64,000 bases of DNA from JANNMJ01 sp031426455 (GTDB lineage Bacteria > Bacteroidota > Bacteroidia > Cytophagales > Hymenobacteraceae), in contig JANPLI010000111.1 in NCBI GenBank assembly GCA_031426455.1, positions 1-64,000 of the forward strand, given 5' to 3'. Of this stretch, positions 1-7,425 are shown one piece after another. The stretch's first letter is position 1; each line of letters opens with the position of its first letter. Both the position numbers and the translations under genes were made by a program. The notes beneath the pieces are model-generated. The model ran no database searches and had not been told where the DNA came from. It was given only the letters and a program-made list of their open reading frames with translations.

Positions 1-2
1 TG

Positions 3-651
3 AGCGGCACCCGCGTCGATCAGTACGTGCGCCACGTCGAGGGCGCGGCGGGCCATTCCCTCACGGCGATGACCCGCGCCGTGATCGAGGAACGGCCGAC
101 GCATTTCCGCGAGATCGACGTGTTTTCGCGCCTGATGATGGGACCGCATCATCTTCCTCGGGGTGCCCGTGGACGACGAGATCGCCAACATCATCAACGC
201 CCAGCTGCTGTTTCTGGAGTCGGTGGATGCCCGCAAGGACATCCGCCTCTACATCAACTCACCGGGCGGCAGCGTGTACGCCGGCCTGGGGATTTACGAC
301 ACGATGCAGTATGTCGGCCCCGACATCGCCACGAGCTGCACCGGGATGGCCGCGTCGATGGCCAGCGTGCTGCTGGCGGGCGGTGCGGCGGGCAAACGCT
401 CGGCCCTACCCCACGCCCGCGTGATGATGCACCAGCCCTCGGGCGGGGCGCAGGGGCCGACGTCGGACATCGAGATTTCGGCCCGCCAGATCCTGAAGAT
501 GCGGCAGGAGCTGTACGACATTCTGGCCCACCACACCGGCAAAACCTACGACGAAATCCACACCCACTCCGACCGCGACTACTGGCTCCGCGCCGACGAA
601 GCCCAGGCCTACGGGCTGATCGACGAGGTGCTGGTGCGCGAAAAAGGCTGA
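3..651 (+). CDS. clpP: ATP-dependent Clp protease proteolytic subunit ClpP, 5'-truncated and apparently frameshifted
   Basis: Serine peptidase subunit of the cytosolic Clp protease, which forms heptameric rings and works with a ClpX/ClpA ATPase. The reading frame is open to the left window edge, so the N-terminus is missing. Positions 3-140 read in one frame and end in DVFSRLMM; from about 142 the frame changes and continues DRIIFLGVPVDDEIANIINA, which is the unbroken sequence expected in Bacteroidota ClpP. One extra G in the GG at 141-142 explains the break. Downstream the catalytic residues are present: Ser in GMAASMASV, His in VMMHQPSGG and Asp in SDRDYWL. Seen: the frame change. Known: the family motifs. 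Inferred: either a sequencing or assembly indel or a real inactivating mutation. An internal start at 163 would lose essential N-terminal structure. Confidence 0.9.
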
Positions 652-790
652 GGCCACCGACCAGGCGCCGAACGAATGAAGGGCGGGATACGCCCCCAAT
701 TATATAAGCACCGGCACGCGCTTCCGGCAGGTACCGGCTGGCGGGTGGCGCTCCTACCGCTGCAGGGTGGCCCATCGCCCGCCCCCTTCC

Positions 791-1585
791 TCAAGCCCCC
801 GCAAACTGGTAGGCCCGCAGCGAGAGGTTTTTCCACTGAAACCCGTCGTAGATACTCGTGGGCTGCCCGCCTAGCCCGCTGGCGAACACCAGGGGCAGAA
901 AGTGCTCGGAGGTGGGGTGCGCCCGCGCAAAAAGCGGGTGCTGGTAGGCCGAAAGGAGCTTAGCGGGGTAGTTCCGGTCGGTGGGGTCGGCGAGTTCGGC
1001 GGCGATGAAGTCATCGAAGGCTTTTGCCCAGTTGTCGGGCGCCAGGGCGTGGCCGCCGAACCGGACGATCTCCTCCCGATTGTGCACCAGGCCGCCGCTG
1101 CCCACGAACAGGATGTTCTCGTGGCGCAGGGGCGCGAGCGCGGCGGCGAGGCGCAGGTGGAAAACGGGGTCGAGCGCGGCCTGCTGCGAGAGCTGAACGA
1201 CGGGAATCGGGTCGTGCGGGAACAGCAACAACAGCGGAATCAGCGCGCCGTGGTCGAGGCCCCGGTGCGGCTCGGGCCGGGCCGCAATGCCGGCTGCGGT
1301 GATCAGGTCGATGATCCGGTGGGCGAGCGCGGGATGCCCCGGTGCTTGGTAGGCGGACCGGAATTCCGGCGGAAAGCCTTCGTCGAGCTGCGCCAGCCGG
1401 GGGCTGGTCGTGACCGCCACCACGTCGGTCTGCCAATGCCCCGAGAACAGCACGATGGCCGCCGGCAACGTGGGAAAGTGCTGCGCCCGGAGGGCCGCGA
1501 AATCGGCCTTCAGCTCGCTGCTCTTGAAGGCTTCGTACATCGTGCCGTGCGAGATGAAAACGCTGGGCTGCGTGAACGGGGGCAT
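791..1585 (-). CDS. ygiD: DODA-type extradiol aromatic ring-opening dioxygenase (YgiD family)
   Basis: A 264-residue cytosolic class III extradiol dioxygenase of the 4,5-DOPA dioxygenase/LigB-like family, which uses a metal centre to cleave catechol-type rings; E. coli YgiD acts on L-DOPA. Expected metal-ligand histidines are seen at H13 (ISHGTM), H50 (FSGHW), H168 (GSGGLVHN) and H228 (TSEHFLPL), and the active-site motif LDHGALIPL lies near residue 110. Length is normal for the family. It stands alone between the convergent clpP and a permease remnant. The natural substrate cannot be told from sequence. Confidence 0.9.
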   Translation of the reverse strand: MPPFTQPSVFISHGTMYEAFKSSELKADFAALRAQHFPTLPAAIVLFSGHWQTDVVAVTTSPRLAQLDEGFPPEFRSAYQAPGHPALAHRIIDLITAAGIAARPEPHRGLDHGALIPLLLLFPHDPIPVVQLSQQAALDPVFHLRLAAALAPLRHENILFVGSGGLVHNREEIVRFGGHALAPDNWAKAFDDFIAAELADPTDRNYPAKLLSAYQHPLFARAHPTSEHFLPLVFASGLGGQPTSIYDGFQWKNLSLRAYQFAGA

Positions 1586-1736
1586 CGGCTGAATCGGGGG
1601 GAGTTGATTACGAGCGGCCGGAAATGCCGCGCCATCCGTCGGCTGACCGACTGGCCGCGCGGGGCGAAAGTATCACCCGTGTGGGCTTTCAGGCGGTGTG
1701 GACCGGCAGCCGGGGGCTATCGGCCCGTGCCCGCGC

Positions 1737-1904
1737 TCACCCATAGCGCAGCGCGTCGATGGGATTCAGCCGCGCGGCCTTGCACGCCGGGTACCACCCG
1801 AAGAACACCCCGATGGCGGAACTGAACAGCACGGCCAGTGTCCCCGACGAGGCGGCCACCGGCGTATCCCAGCCCAGCGCGCGGCCCGTCACTTGGGCGA
1901 TGCC
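1737..1904 (-). pseudogene. 3' remnant of a MacB/FtsX-like ABC transporter permease gene
   Basis: Only the last 55 codons or so of a permease are recognisable. They hold a transmembrane stretch TLAVLFSSAIGVFFGWYPAC followed by KAARLNPIDALRYG and a stop. This is the classic C-terminal signature of MacB-type permeases (a G-x-x-PA-x-KAA-x-L-x-PI-x-ALR pattern). Upstream of residue 1 the homology ends abruptly at about 1904, where the promoter region of the helicase gene begins; the open frame beyond that is only the shadow of the helicase. No partner ATPase is present. Inferred: a gene truncated by deletion or rearrangement. Confidence 0.7.
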
Positions 1905-1935
1905 CGTCCCGGGGCCGGGGGAGTGAGGCTGTGCC

Positions 1936-1944
1936 GACCTTTGC
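1936..1944 (+). promoter_or_regulatory. Candidate Bacteroidota -7 promoter element (GACCTTTGC)
   Basis: GACCTTTGC resembles the TAnnTTTG -7 box of Bacteroidota sigma factors and lies 31 nt before the helicase start at 1975. The same near-identical string occurs upstream of several other genes in this window. No strong -33 TTTG is obvious. Confidence 0.35.
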
Positions 1945-1974
1945 GGCGCGGCCCGGCCGCATCCTCCCTCCTGA

Positions 1975-4089
1975 ATGACTTCCGAAGAAGAACTCCGCCA
2001 CCTGCAAGGCCTGCTGCGCATCGAGCAGGAAGAAGACCGCGACCAGTACCGCATCCGGGCGGCCAAGAGCACGATTGCCGAACGCCAGCGGCGCGGGCTG
2101 TGCTGGTACCCGATCAAAATCATCAGCGAAGAAGTGGGCTTTGCCGGCCGCCTCGTGATCGAGCTGGAGCGCCCGCCGGGCGCCGGCGCGCTGCACCTGT
2201 TTCAGGTGGGCAAGAACGTGGCCCTCTTCGCCAACGCCACCAGCGGCTCGCAGCGGGGCAACAAAAGCACCGAAGCCGACCCCGACAAACGCCCCCAGGC
2301 GACGGGCATCGTGACGAACCTGCGCCGCAACGTGCTGACCGTGACGCTGGCCAAGGACGAACTGCCGGAGTGGGCCGACGACCGCAGCGTGAAGCTGGGC
2401 TTGGACCTGACGTACGACGAGATGTCGTACCGCGAGATGGAATTCGCCCTCCAGAAGACGATGGGCGCCTACGGCACCCGCCTGGCCGAGCTGCGCGAGG
2501 TACTGCTGGGGCACCGCCCGGCCACATTCATCGAGCGGCGCCAGCAGCCCGACGCCGAGGCGATGGCCGGGCTGAACCCGTCGCAACAAGCCGCCGTGCG
2601 CCACTGCCTCAACGCCGTGGACGTGGCCGTGATCCACGGCCCGCCCGGCACCGGCAAGACCACGACGCTGGTGCAAACCATCGTGCAGACCCTGAACCAC
2701 GAGCGCCGGGTGCTGGTGACGGCCCCCTCAAACACGGCCGTGGACCTGCTGACCGAGAAGCTCGCCCTGGCCGGCGTACGGGTGGTGCGCATCGGCAACC
2801 CCAGCCGCGTCAGCGAGTTGCTGCTCGACCACACCCTCGACGCCCAGCTCCTGCGCCACCCGGACTATCAGGAGGCCCGGGCGCTGCGGAAATCGGCGGA
2901 GCAGTTCAAGGAGGCCGCCGCCGAGTACAAGAGCAGTTTCGGCGGCGCCGAGCGCGAGCAGCGCCGCCGCCTGCGCGAGGAAGCCAAGGAGATGTACGAC
3001 CAGGCCGACCGCCTGGAACGCTACGCTTCGGACCAGCTCATCGAACGCGCCCAGGTGATCACGGCTACGCTGGTGGGCACCGCCGGCCGCGCCGTCCGCC
3101 ACTTGCTGTACGACACGGTCTTCATCGACGAAGCCGCCCAGGCCCTGGAACCGGCCTGCTGGATCGCCATCGCCCGCGCCGACCGCGTGGTGCTCGCCGG
3201 CGACCATCACCAGCTCCCGCCCACCGTCAAGAGCGAGGAAGCCGCCCGTAAAGGGCTGCGCGAAACGCTGTTCGAGAAGGTGATCGCCCGGCAGGATGGC
3301 GTCGCGCGGATGCTGACCACCCAGTACCGGATGCACCGGGAGGTGATGCAGTTCAGCAGCGCCTATTTTTACGACGGGCGCCTGCACGCCGCCGATTCCG
3401 TGGCCAACGCGGACCTCCACGCCTACGACCCGAACGTGTTCGCCGAAGGCCCGGCCGTGGAATTCATCGACACGGCCGGCACCGGGTTCAACGAAGTGGC
3501 CATCGAAAACTCCCGCTCCGCCGCTAACCCCGAGGAAGCCGACCTGCTGCTCAACTACCTCCAGTACCTGCTCACCGGCTACGACCCCGACCAGCACCCC
3601 ACCGCCCCTGCACCAGAAGAAACAGCGGCCGACGCCGAGGATTTTGACGAGACGGCCCCGATAGCCCCTACGCCAACTACCTCAAACCTTCCCACCCTCA
3701 AACCCTCCCACCCTCCCCTAACCATCGGCGTCATCGCCCCGTACCGCGCCCAGATCAATTACCTGCGCGACCAGGCCGAGGACCAGTACCCGTTGCTGCG
3801 CGAATTGATGCACCGCCGCCAGCTCAGCATCCATACCGTGGACGGCTTCCAGGGGCAGGAACGCGACATCATCGTGCTGAGCCTGACGCGTTCGAACGCC
3901 ACCGGCGAAATCGGTTTCCTGGCCGATATCCGCCGAATGAACGTGGCGATGACCCGTGCCCGCAAGCGCCTGATTGCCGTCGGCGACTCGGCCACGCTCT
4001 CGGCGCACCCGTTCTTCCGCGAGTTCATCGCCTACGTCGAAGCCGTCGGCGGCTACCGTTCGGCCTGGGAAGTGATGCCGTTGTTTTGA
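1975..4089 (+). CDS. UPF1/IGHMBP2-like superfamily 1B DNA/RNA helicase
   Basis: A 704-residue cytosolic nucleic-acid-dependent ATPase. All SF1 helicase motifs are readable in order: Walker A GPPGTGKTTT (from residue 222), motif II DEAAQALEP (from about 385), motif III LAGDHHQLPPT, motif IV QYRMH (about 450), motif V VDGFQGQERDIIVLSL and motif VI NVAMTRARKRL (about 661). The N-terminal 200 residues resemble the OB/stalk part of IGHMBP2-type helicases. A variable linker near residues 555-583 contains a low-complexity Pro/Thr/Ser stretch made by a short DNA repeat (see 3676-3722). The ATG at 1975 lies 31 nt after a candidate -7 element. The biological substrate is unknown; bacterial members are usually annotated only as AAA-domain proteins. 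Confidence 0.92.
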   Translation: MTSEEELRHLQGLLRIEQEEDRDQYRIRAAKSTIAERQRRGLCWYPIKIISEEVGFAGRLVIELERPPGAGALHLFQVGKNVALFANATSGSQRGNKSTEADPDKRPQATGIVTNLRRNVLTVTLAKDELPEWADDRSVKLGLDLTYDEMSYREMEFALQKTMGAYGTRLAELREVLLGHRPATFIERRQQPDAEAMAGLNPSQQAAVRHCLNAVDVAVIHGPPGTGKTTTLVQTIVQTLNHERRVLVTAPSNTAVDLLTEKLALAGVRVVRIGNPSRVSELLLDHTLDAQLLRHPDYQEARALRKSAEQFKEAAAEYKSSFGGAEREQRRRLREEAKEMYDQADRLERYASDQLIERAQVITATLVGTAGRAVRHLLYDTVFIDEAAQALEPACWIAIARADRVVLAGDHHQLPPTVKSEEAARKGLRETLFEKVIARQDGVARMLTTQYRMHREVMQFSSAYFYDGRLHAADSVANADLHAYDPNVFAEGPAVEFIDTAGTGFNEVAIENSRSAANPEEADLLLNYLQYLLTGYDPDQHPTAPAPEETAADAEDFDETAPIAPTPTTSNLPTLKPSHPPLTIGVIAPYRAQINYLRDQAEDQYPLLRELMHRRQLSIHTVDGFQGQERDIIVLSLTRSNATGEIGFLADIRRMNVAMTRARKRLIAVGDSATLSAHPFFREFIAYVEAVGGYRSAWEVMPLF
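3676..3722 (+). repeat. C-rich short tandem repeat inside the helicase linker
   Basis: Imperfect copies of a CCCACCCTCAAAC-like unit lie in frame in the helicase gene and encode a Pro/Thr/Ser/Leu-rich linker between motif IV and motif V. It resembles one arm of the tandem-repeat elements found in intergenic regions of this window. Confidence 0.5.
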
Positions 4090-4185
4090 CCGCAGTCGGG
4101 CGGTAGGCGGCTGAATCTGACGGCCCCGGCGGCTGGCAGGCCCCGCAACACATCCGGAAGCGCCCCGTTGGATTACCATTCCCCC

Positions 4186-4193
4186 GTACCTTT
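4186..4193 (+). promoter_or_regulatory. Candidate -7 promoter element (GTACCTTT) of the SlyD-type gene
   Basis: GTACCTTT lies about 30 nt before the ATG at 4223, and a TTG at 4168-4170 could be the -33 element at roughly the spacing used by Bacteroidota primary sigma factors. Confidence 0.35.
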
Positions 4194-4222
4194 CCCCTTG
4201 AACCGATTAACCCCGTTTTCCA

Positions 4223-4738
4223 ATGACCGCAATCACTGACAATACCGTCGTCTCGCTGACCTACGAACTACGCGTGAGCGACGAAAACGGCCAGCAAACC
4301 CTGGTCGAAACCGCCGAGGCCGACGAGCCGATGATTTTCCTGTTCGGCCGCAGCGGTATGCCCGAACACTTCGAAGCCGCGCTACTGGGCAAAACGTCCG
4401 GCGACGCCTTCGAAATCACACTGGCGCCGGAAGAAGGCTACGGCGAGTACGACGAGGAGATGCTCATCACGCTCCCCAAAAACACGTTTGAAGTGGACGG
4501 CCAGCTCGACGAGGAGATGGTGCAGGTGGGCAACTACCTACCGATGGCCGACAACGAGGGCAACCATATGCAGGGCCGGGTGGACGAAATCACCGCCGAC
4601 GCCGTGCGCATCGACTTCAACCACCCCCTCGCCGGAATGACGATGCACTTCGAAGGCCGCGTAGCCGAAGTGCGCCCCGCCACCCAAGTCGAGATCGAGC
4701 ACGGCCACGTGCACGGCCCCGACGGGCATCACCACTGA
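4223..4738 (+). CDS. slyD: SlyD-type FKBP peptidyl-prolyl cis-trans isomerase
   Basis: A 171-residue cytosolic folding catalyst and chaperone that isomerises proline bonds. It has the split FKBP fold of SlyD: an N-terminal strand VVSLTYELRVSDENG, the FKBP motif EAALLGKTSGDAFEITLAPE with GYGEYDEE, an inserted flap (IF) chaperone domain around residues 75-125, and a return strand NHPLAGMTMHFEGRVAEVR. The C-terminus HGHVHGPDGHHH is a short His-rich tail, which in SlyD binds Ni or Zn. The stop codon lies in the first unit of an 8-bp tandem repeat that fills the gap to the convergent AcpH-like gene. Confidence 0.92.
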   Translation: MTAITDNTVVSLTYELRVSDENGQQTLVETAEADEPMIFLFGRSGMPEHFEAALLGKTSGDAFEITLAPEEGYGEYDEEMLITLPKNTFEVDGQLDEEMVQVGNYLPMADNEGNHMQGRVDEITADAVRIDFNHPLAGMTMHFEGRVAEVRPATQVEIEHGHVHGPDGHHH

Positions 4739-4806
4739 GTGACTGAGTGACTGAGTGACTGAAGGCGGTTGTGCATAGTCACTCAGTTCCACTCAGTCAC
4801 TCAGTA
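4736..4806. repeat. Inverted pair of 8-bp tandem repeats between convergent genes
   Basis: The left arm (4736-4762) is three copies of GAGTGACT. The right arm (4779-4806) is the reverse complement (ACTCAGTC-type units), separated by a 16-nt unique loop, so the RNA could fold as a long hairpin. Each unit contains TGA on the strand that ends there: the stop codons of both flanking genes (4736-4738 plus, 4793-4795 minus) are formed by the repeat itself. It may act as a bidirectional terminator, though no T-run follows. Confidence 0.85.
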
Positions 4807-5377
4807 CCAAGTCTTGTAGTTCGGGGAAGAAAACGGCGAACTCGGCTTCGTAGGCGCTGAAGTGGCGGGCCAGTTCGGCGCCCGCACCTTCGATGCCGGA
4901 ATGGGCTGAGGCCCGGCGGCTCAGGCCCGCCAGCGAGCGGTCGATGCCGGCGGGCGTGGCGTAGTTCGTGAGCCAGTCCTGCCGGACCATATAGGGCAAA
5001 AATTGCTGCACCCCGGCCGGCAGTTCGTGGGCGCGGCGCGTCAGCAGGGCGTACATCCGGTGCGTAAAGGCGGCCAGCGGCTCGTGCGGCGAGTAACGGG
5101 CGAAGTCGCGGGCCAGGAAATGATCGTAGAGCACGTCGGCAATCACCGGCGCGTACTTACCGAAGCCCGCCTCCCGAAGGCGGGCTTTCGTTTGATGCAC
5201 CACCGGGTGCTGGTCGGTGAAGCCGTCGATGCGGTGATGCAGGGCAATCCCGCGCCGGAAACCTTCCGGGTACGCTTCGGCGGCGCGGCGCCCGCCTACG
5301 TGGTCAGCGGAAAAATTACCGAGCAGCGCGTCCTCGTCAGCGGCCGGCGACAGAAAGAGATGGGCAAGCAGATTCAT
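4793..5377 (-). CDS. acpH: ACP phosphodiesterase-like protein (AcpH, DUF479 family)
   Basis: A 194-residue cytosolic HD-like metal hydrolase. E. coli AcpH removes the 4'-phosphopantetheine group from acyl carrier protein. The N-terminus MNLLAHLFLSPAADEDALLG with NFSADHVGG is the family signature, which is why the start is set at 5377 rather than the upstream alternative at 5413. Other family features seen are GIALHHRIDGFTDQHPVV, YAPVIADVLYDHFLAR and the C-terminal FFPEL. The stop codon sits inside a tandem repeat shared with the convergent slyD gene. Function rests on family membership only. Confidence 0.88.
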   Translation of the reverse strand: MNLLAHLFLSPAADEDALLGNFSADHVGGRRAAEAYPEGFRRGIALHHRIDGFTDQHPVVHQTKARLREAGFGKYAPVIADVLYDHFLARDFARYSPHEPLAAFTHRMYALLTRRAHELPAGVQQFLPYMVRQDWLTNYATPAGIDRSLAGLSRRASAHSGIEGAGAELARHFSAYEAEFAVFFPELQDLVLSD

Positions 5378-5410
5378 CGGCGGCAAGGTAGGCCCGTAGC
5401 TGATTACCGC

Positions 5411-5446
5411 CACCTCACCACCTCACCACCTCACCACCTCACCACC
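5411..5446. repeat. 8-bp tandem repeat (ACCACCTC) in a divergent promoter region
   Basis: Four copies of an ACCACCTC unit lie between the divergently transcribed AcpH-like and PNPOx-fold genes. No inverted partner arm is seen next to it. Confidence 0.8.
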
Positions 5447-5529
5447 ACTACCCCCACAACCCCGGCCCAAAGCCGCGCGTATGGGAGGGGCAACTGATTT
5501 TTCACCTCCCCTCCTTCCATTCCATTCCG

Positions 5530-6042
5530 ATGGCCGCTTCCGCCCCCGCTCCCACCCACGACCTGACCCAGCTCATCGCCAAAATCAAGGACGTGCGCTA
5601 CGCAATGCTCACGACGGCCGACGCTGCCGGCCACCTGCACGCCCGCCCGATGTACACCCAAGAGCCGACCACCAGCGGCGAATTATGGTTTTTCACGGAG
5701 AAAGATTCGGCTAAAGTCCACGAGGTGCAGCGCGATGCCCAGGTTTGCATCGCCTACGCCGACCCCAGCGCCAACACCTACGCCTCCGTCACGGGGCAGG
5801 CGACCGTCGTGATCGACCGCGCGAAGATCGACGAACTCTGGACCGAAAACCTGAAAGCCTGGTTTCCGGGCGGCAAAGACGACCCCAGCGTCGCCCTACT
5901 GCGCGTAACCATCGAGCGCGGCGAGTACTGGGATTCGCCCTCTAACGCTTTCGTACAGGTCTACGCTTACCTGAAAGCCGTGACGACCGGCGAAAAAGCC
6001 TACGGCGCACCCGGCTCCGAACACGCCAAAGTGGTGGCGTAG
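5530..6042 (+). CDS. Pyridoxamine 5'-phosphate oxidase-fold protein (general stress protein 26 type)
   Basis: A 170-residue cytosolic split-barrel flavin-binding protein. The N-terminal half carries the family pattern IKDVRYAMLTTADAAGHLHA, then RPMYTQE, LWFFTEKDSAKVHEVQRD and VCIAYADPSANTYASVTGQA. The C-terminal half has LKAWFPGGKDDPSVALLRV and the WDSPSN segment typical of GSP26-like proteins. These bind FMN or related cofactors and are linked to stress responses in other bacteria; the reaction is not established. It is followed by a strong intrinsic terminator, so it is probably monocistronic. Confidence 0.9.
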   Translation: MAASAPAPTHDLTQLIAKIKDVRYAMLTTADAAGHLHARPMYTQEPTTSGELWFFTEKDSAKVHEVQRDAQVCIAYADPSANTYASVTGQATVVIDRAKIDELWTENLKAWFPGGKDDPSVALLRVTIERGEYWDSPSNAFVQVYAYLKAVTTGEKAYGAPGSEHAKVVA

Positions 6043-6125
6043 CCCGCCGCGAATACGGCCCCGGTATTACTTTCGCTCACCCGGCAACCCTCGCCGGCCC
6101 TTTGCTGCATTCACTGTGCACCACC

Positions 6126-6165
6126 AAACGGTCAGGCTTCCAACGGGAGGCCTGACCGTTTTTTT
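6126..6165 (+). terminator. Intrinsic terminator after the PNPOx-fold gene
   Basis: An 11-bp stem (AACGGTCAGGC with GCCTGACCGTT) around an 11-nt loop is followed directly by a run of T residues. It lies about 85 nt after the stop codon at 6042. Confidence 0.88.
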
Positions 6166-6166
6166 A

Positions 6167-6262
6167 GTTGCTCGTTGCTGGTTTCTAGTTGCTGGTTACG
6201 CATAACCACGTCAACGTACCACCAAAAACGAACAACCAAAAACGAACAACCAACAACCAAAC
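6167..6262. repeat. Inverted pair of GTTGCTG/ACCAACA-type short tandem repeats upstream of the CrtA-like gene
   Basis: The left arm (about 6167-6198) repeats GTTGCTSGTT-like units. The right arm (about 6221-6262) repeats ACCAAAAACGAACA and CAACCAA units, which are their complements. A loop of about 22 nt separates them. The right arm ends exactly at the TTG start codon of the next gene. Confidence 0.75.
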
Positions 6263-6937
6263 TTGCCCGTCACCTTCCTCTTTTTCACGCTGCCGCCCGG
6301 CGACTGGCAACGGGGCCTGCTGCAAATGGGCACCACCCCGCGCCATCTGTGCAAAGTGCCGGGCCTGCGCTTTGCCCGAATGCTGGGCACGGGCATCGCC
6401 TACGGCCTGCGCCCTGACCTACGCCATTACGGCCTGCTGGCCGAATGGACCGATGCCACCGCCGCTCAGGCCTTCCTGCTGACGGACCCCGTGCTGACCG
6501 CCTTCGCCGCGCGCGGCTGGACCTGGATCACCACCTGGCTCGAACCCCTGCACGCGCACGGTGCCTGGGGCGGCGCGCAGCCCTTTCGGCCGACAACTCC
6601 CCCCGCAGCCGCGCCGCCGGACGGCCCGGTGGCCGTATTGACCCGTGCCGCCATCCGGTGGTCCCGGTTGCGGGCGTTCTGGCAGGCCGTGCCGGCAGCA
6701 GCCTGTGCCGTAGCGGGTGCCGAAGGGCTGCGTTTTTCGCTGGGAATGGGCGAGTTACCGCTCGTTCGGCAGGCCACGCTGAGCATCTGGGAATCCGAAG
6801 CCGCGATGCGCGCCTACGCCTACCGGGCGCCCGCGCACCTGGATGTGATGAAGCGCACCCGCGCCGAAGGCTGGTACTCGGAGGAGCTTTTTGCCCGGTT
6901 TCGGGTGGTGGAGGCGCCCCAAAACGTCACCCAATGA
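6263..6937 (+). CDS. crtA: CrtA-like carotenoid (spheroidene-type) monooxygenase
   Basis: A 224-residue protein of the spheroidene monooxygenase family, whose members put keto groups on acyclic carotenoids. Family landmarks seen: a central AVLTRAAIRWSRLRAFWQAV, then GLRFSLGMGELPLVRQATLS and IWESEAAMRAYAYRAPAH, ending KRTRAEGWYSEELFARF. The N-terminal half has the WTDATAAQAFLLTDPV stretch expected. The start is TTG at 6263, because the next ATG (codon 22) would cut into the conserved N-terminus; the start directly follows a repeat arm. No other crt gene is adjacent, but an ABA4-like gene lies at 36088-36528. Pigment function is inferred from the family. Confidence 0.82.
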   Translation: MPVTFLFFTLPPGDWQRGLLQMGTTPRHLCKVPGLRFARMLGTGIAYGLRPDLRHYGLLAEWTDATAAQAFLLTDPVLTAFAARGWTWITTWLEPLHAHGAWGGAQPFRPTTPPAAAPPDGPVAVLTRAAIRWSRLRAFWQAVPAAACAVAGAEGLRFSLGMGELPLVRQATLSIWESEAAMRAYAYRAPAHLDVMKRTRAEGWYSEELFARFRVVEAPQNVTQ

Positions 6938-6994
6938 TGTGGTTGTGGGTGCCGGGCGCCGGGCCGTGCTTTGTGGGCGCTAATCCTGCTCCCG

Positions 6995-7354
6995 ATGTAC
7001 GCATCTTACACCTCCCGTTTCCGCCCGATTTGCGGCGCTTTCCTGCTGCTGACCCTAGCCCTCGTACTACCCGCCGCACGGCTGCAAGCCCGCACGACTA
7101 CAGCTAAAGTGCGGGCTGCCAGCCTAACGGGCACCGCCCCGCGCCTGGAAGCAGTCCCGAACCCGGCTTCGGGCACCACCCGCCTCACGGGCCTGCGACC
7201 GGGCGAGCCGGTGATGCTGCTCAACCCCCTGGGGTACCCGGTGCGCCAGTTCTTTCCCCGCACCACGCCCGCCGAGTTGGACCTGCACGACCTCACGCCG
7301 GGCCTCTACCTGCTGCAAGCCGGCCGGCGCGTGGCGCGGCTGGTGGTGGAGTAA
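6995..7354 (+). CDS. Small secreted protein consisting mainly of a T9SS type A sorting domain
   Basis: A 119-residue protein. Residues 1-30 form a signal peptide with a hydrophobic core (GAFLLLTLALVLPAA). Residues 48-119 match the type IX secretion C-terminal sorting domain pattern: VPNPASGTTRLTGL, a central VMLLNPLGYPVRQF, LDLHDLTPGLYLLQ and a final VARLVVE. The start at 6995 (ATG) places the signal peptide correctly; the TTG at 6971 would add eight residues. There is almost nothing between signal and sorting domain, so no cargo domain is visible. It could be a cargo remnant or a surface protein in its own right. Confidence 0.75.
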   Translation: MYASYTSRFRPICGAFLLLTLALVLPAARLQARTTTAKVRAASLTGTAPRLEAVPNPASGTTRLTGLRPGEPVMLLNPLGYPVRQFFPRTTPAELDLHDLTPGLYLLQAGRRVARLVVE

Positions 7355-7412
7355 ACCGGGCGGGCATCCACCGATTCCGCCCGGGCTGCCCGAATGCGCG
7401 CCGAGCGGCTCG

Positions 7413-7420
7413 TACCTTGC
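7413..7420 (+). promoter_or_regulatory. Candidate -7 promoter element (TACCTTGC) of the OmpA-domain gene
   Basis: TACCTTGC lies 6 nt before the ATG at 7426 and resembles the TAnnTTTG -7 box. If used, the transcript would have almost no leader. Confidence 0.3.
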
Positions 7421-7425
7421 GGGCT

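Noticed and set aside
651..790. A tRNA or small RNA gene between clpP and the dioxygenase
   Set aside because: I could not fold a cloverleaf or find a clear anticodon arm. The GC-rich stretch has only short imperfect palindromes.
1698..3251. A 517-codon plus-strand frame overlapping the helicase
   Set aside because: It is Arg/Pro-rich out-of-frame translation. The real helicase frame contains all SF1 motifs.
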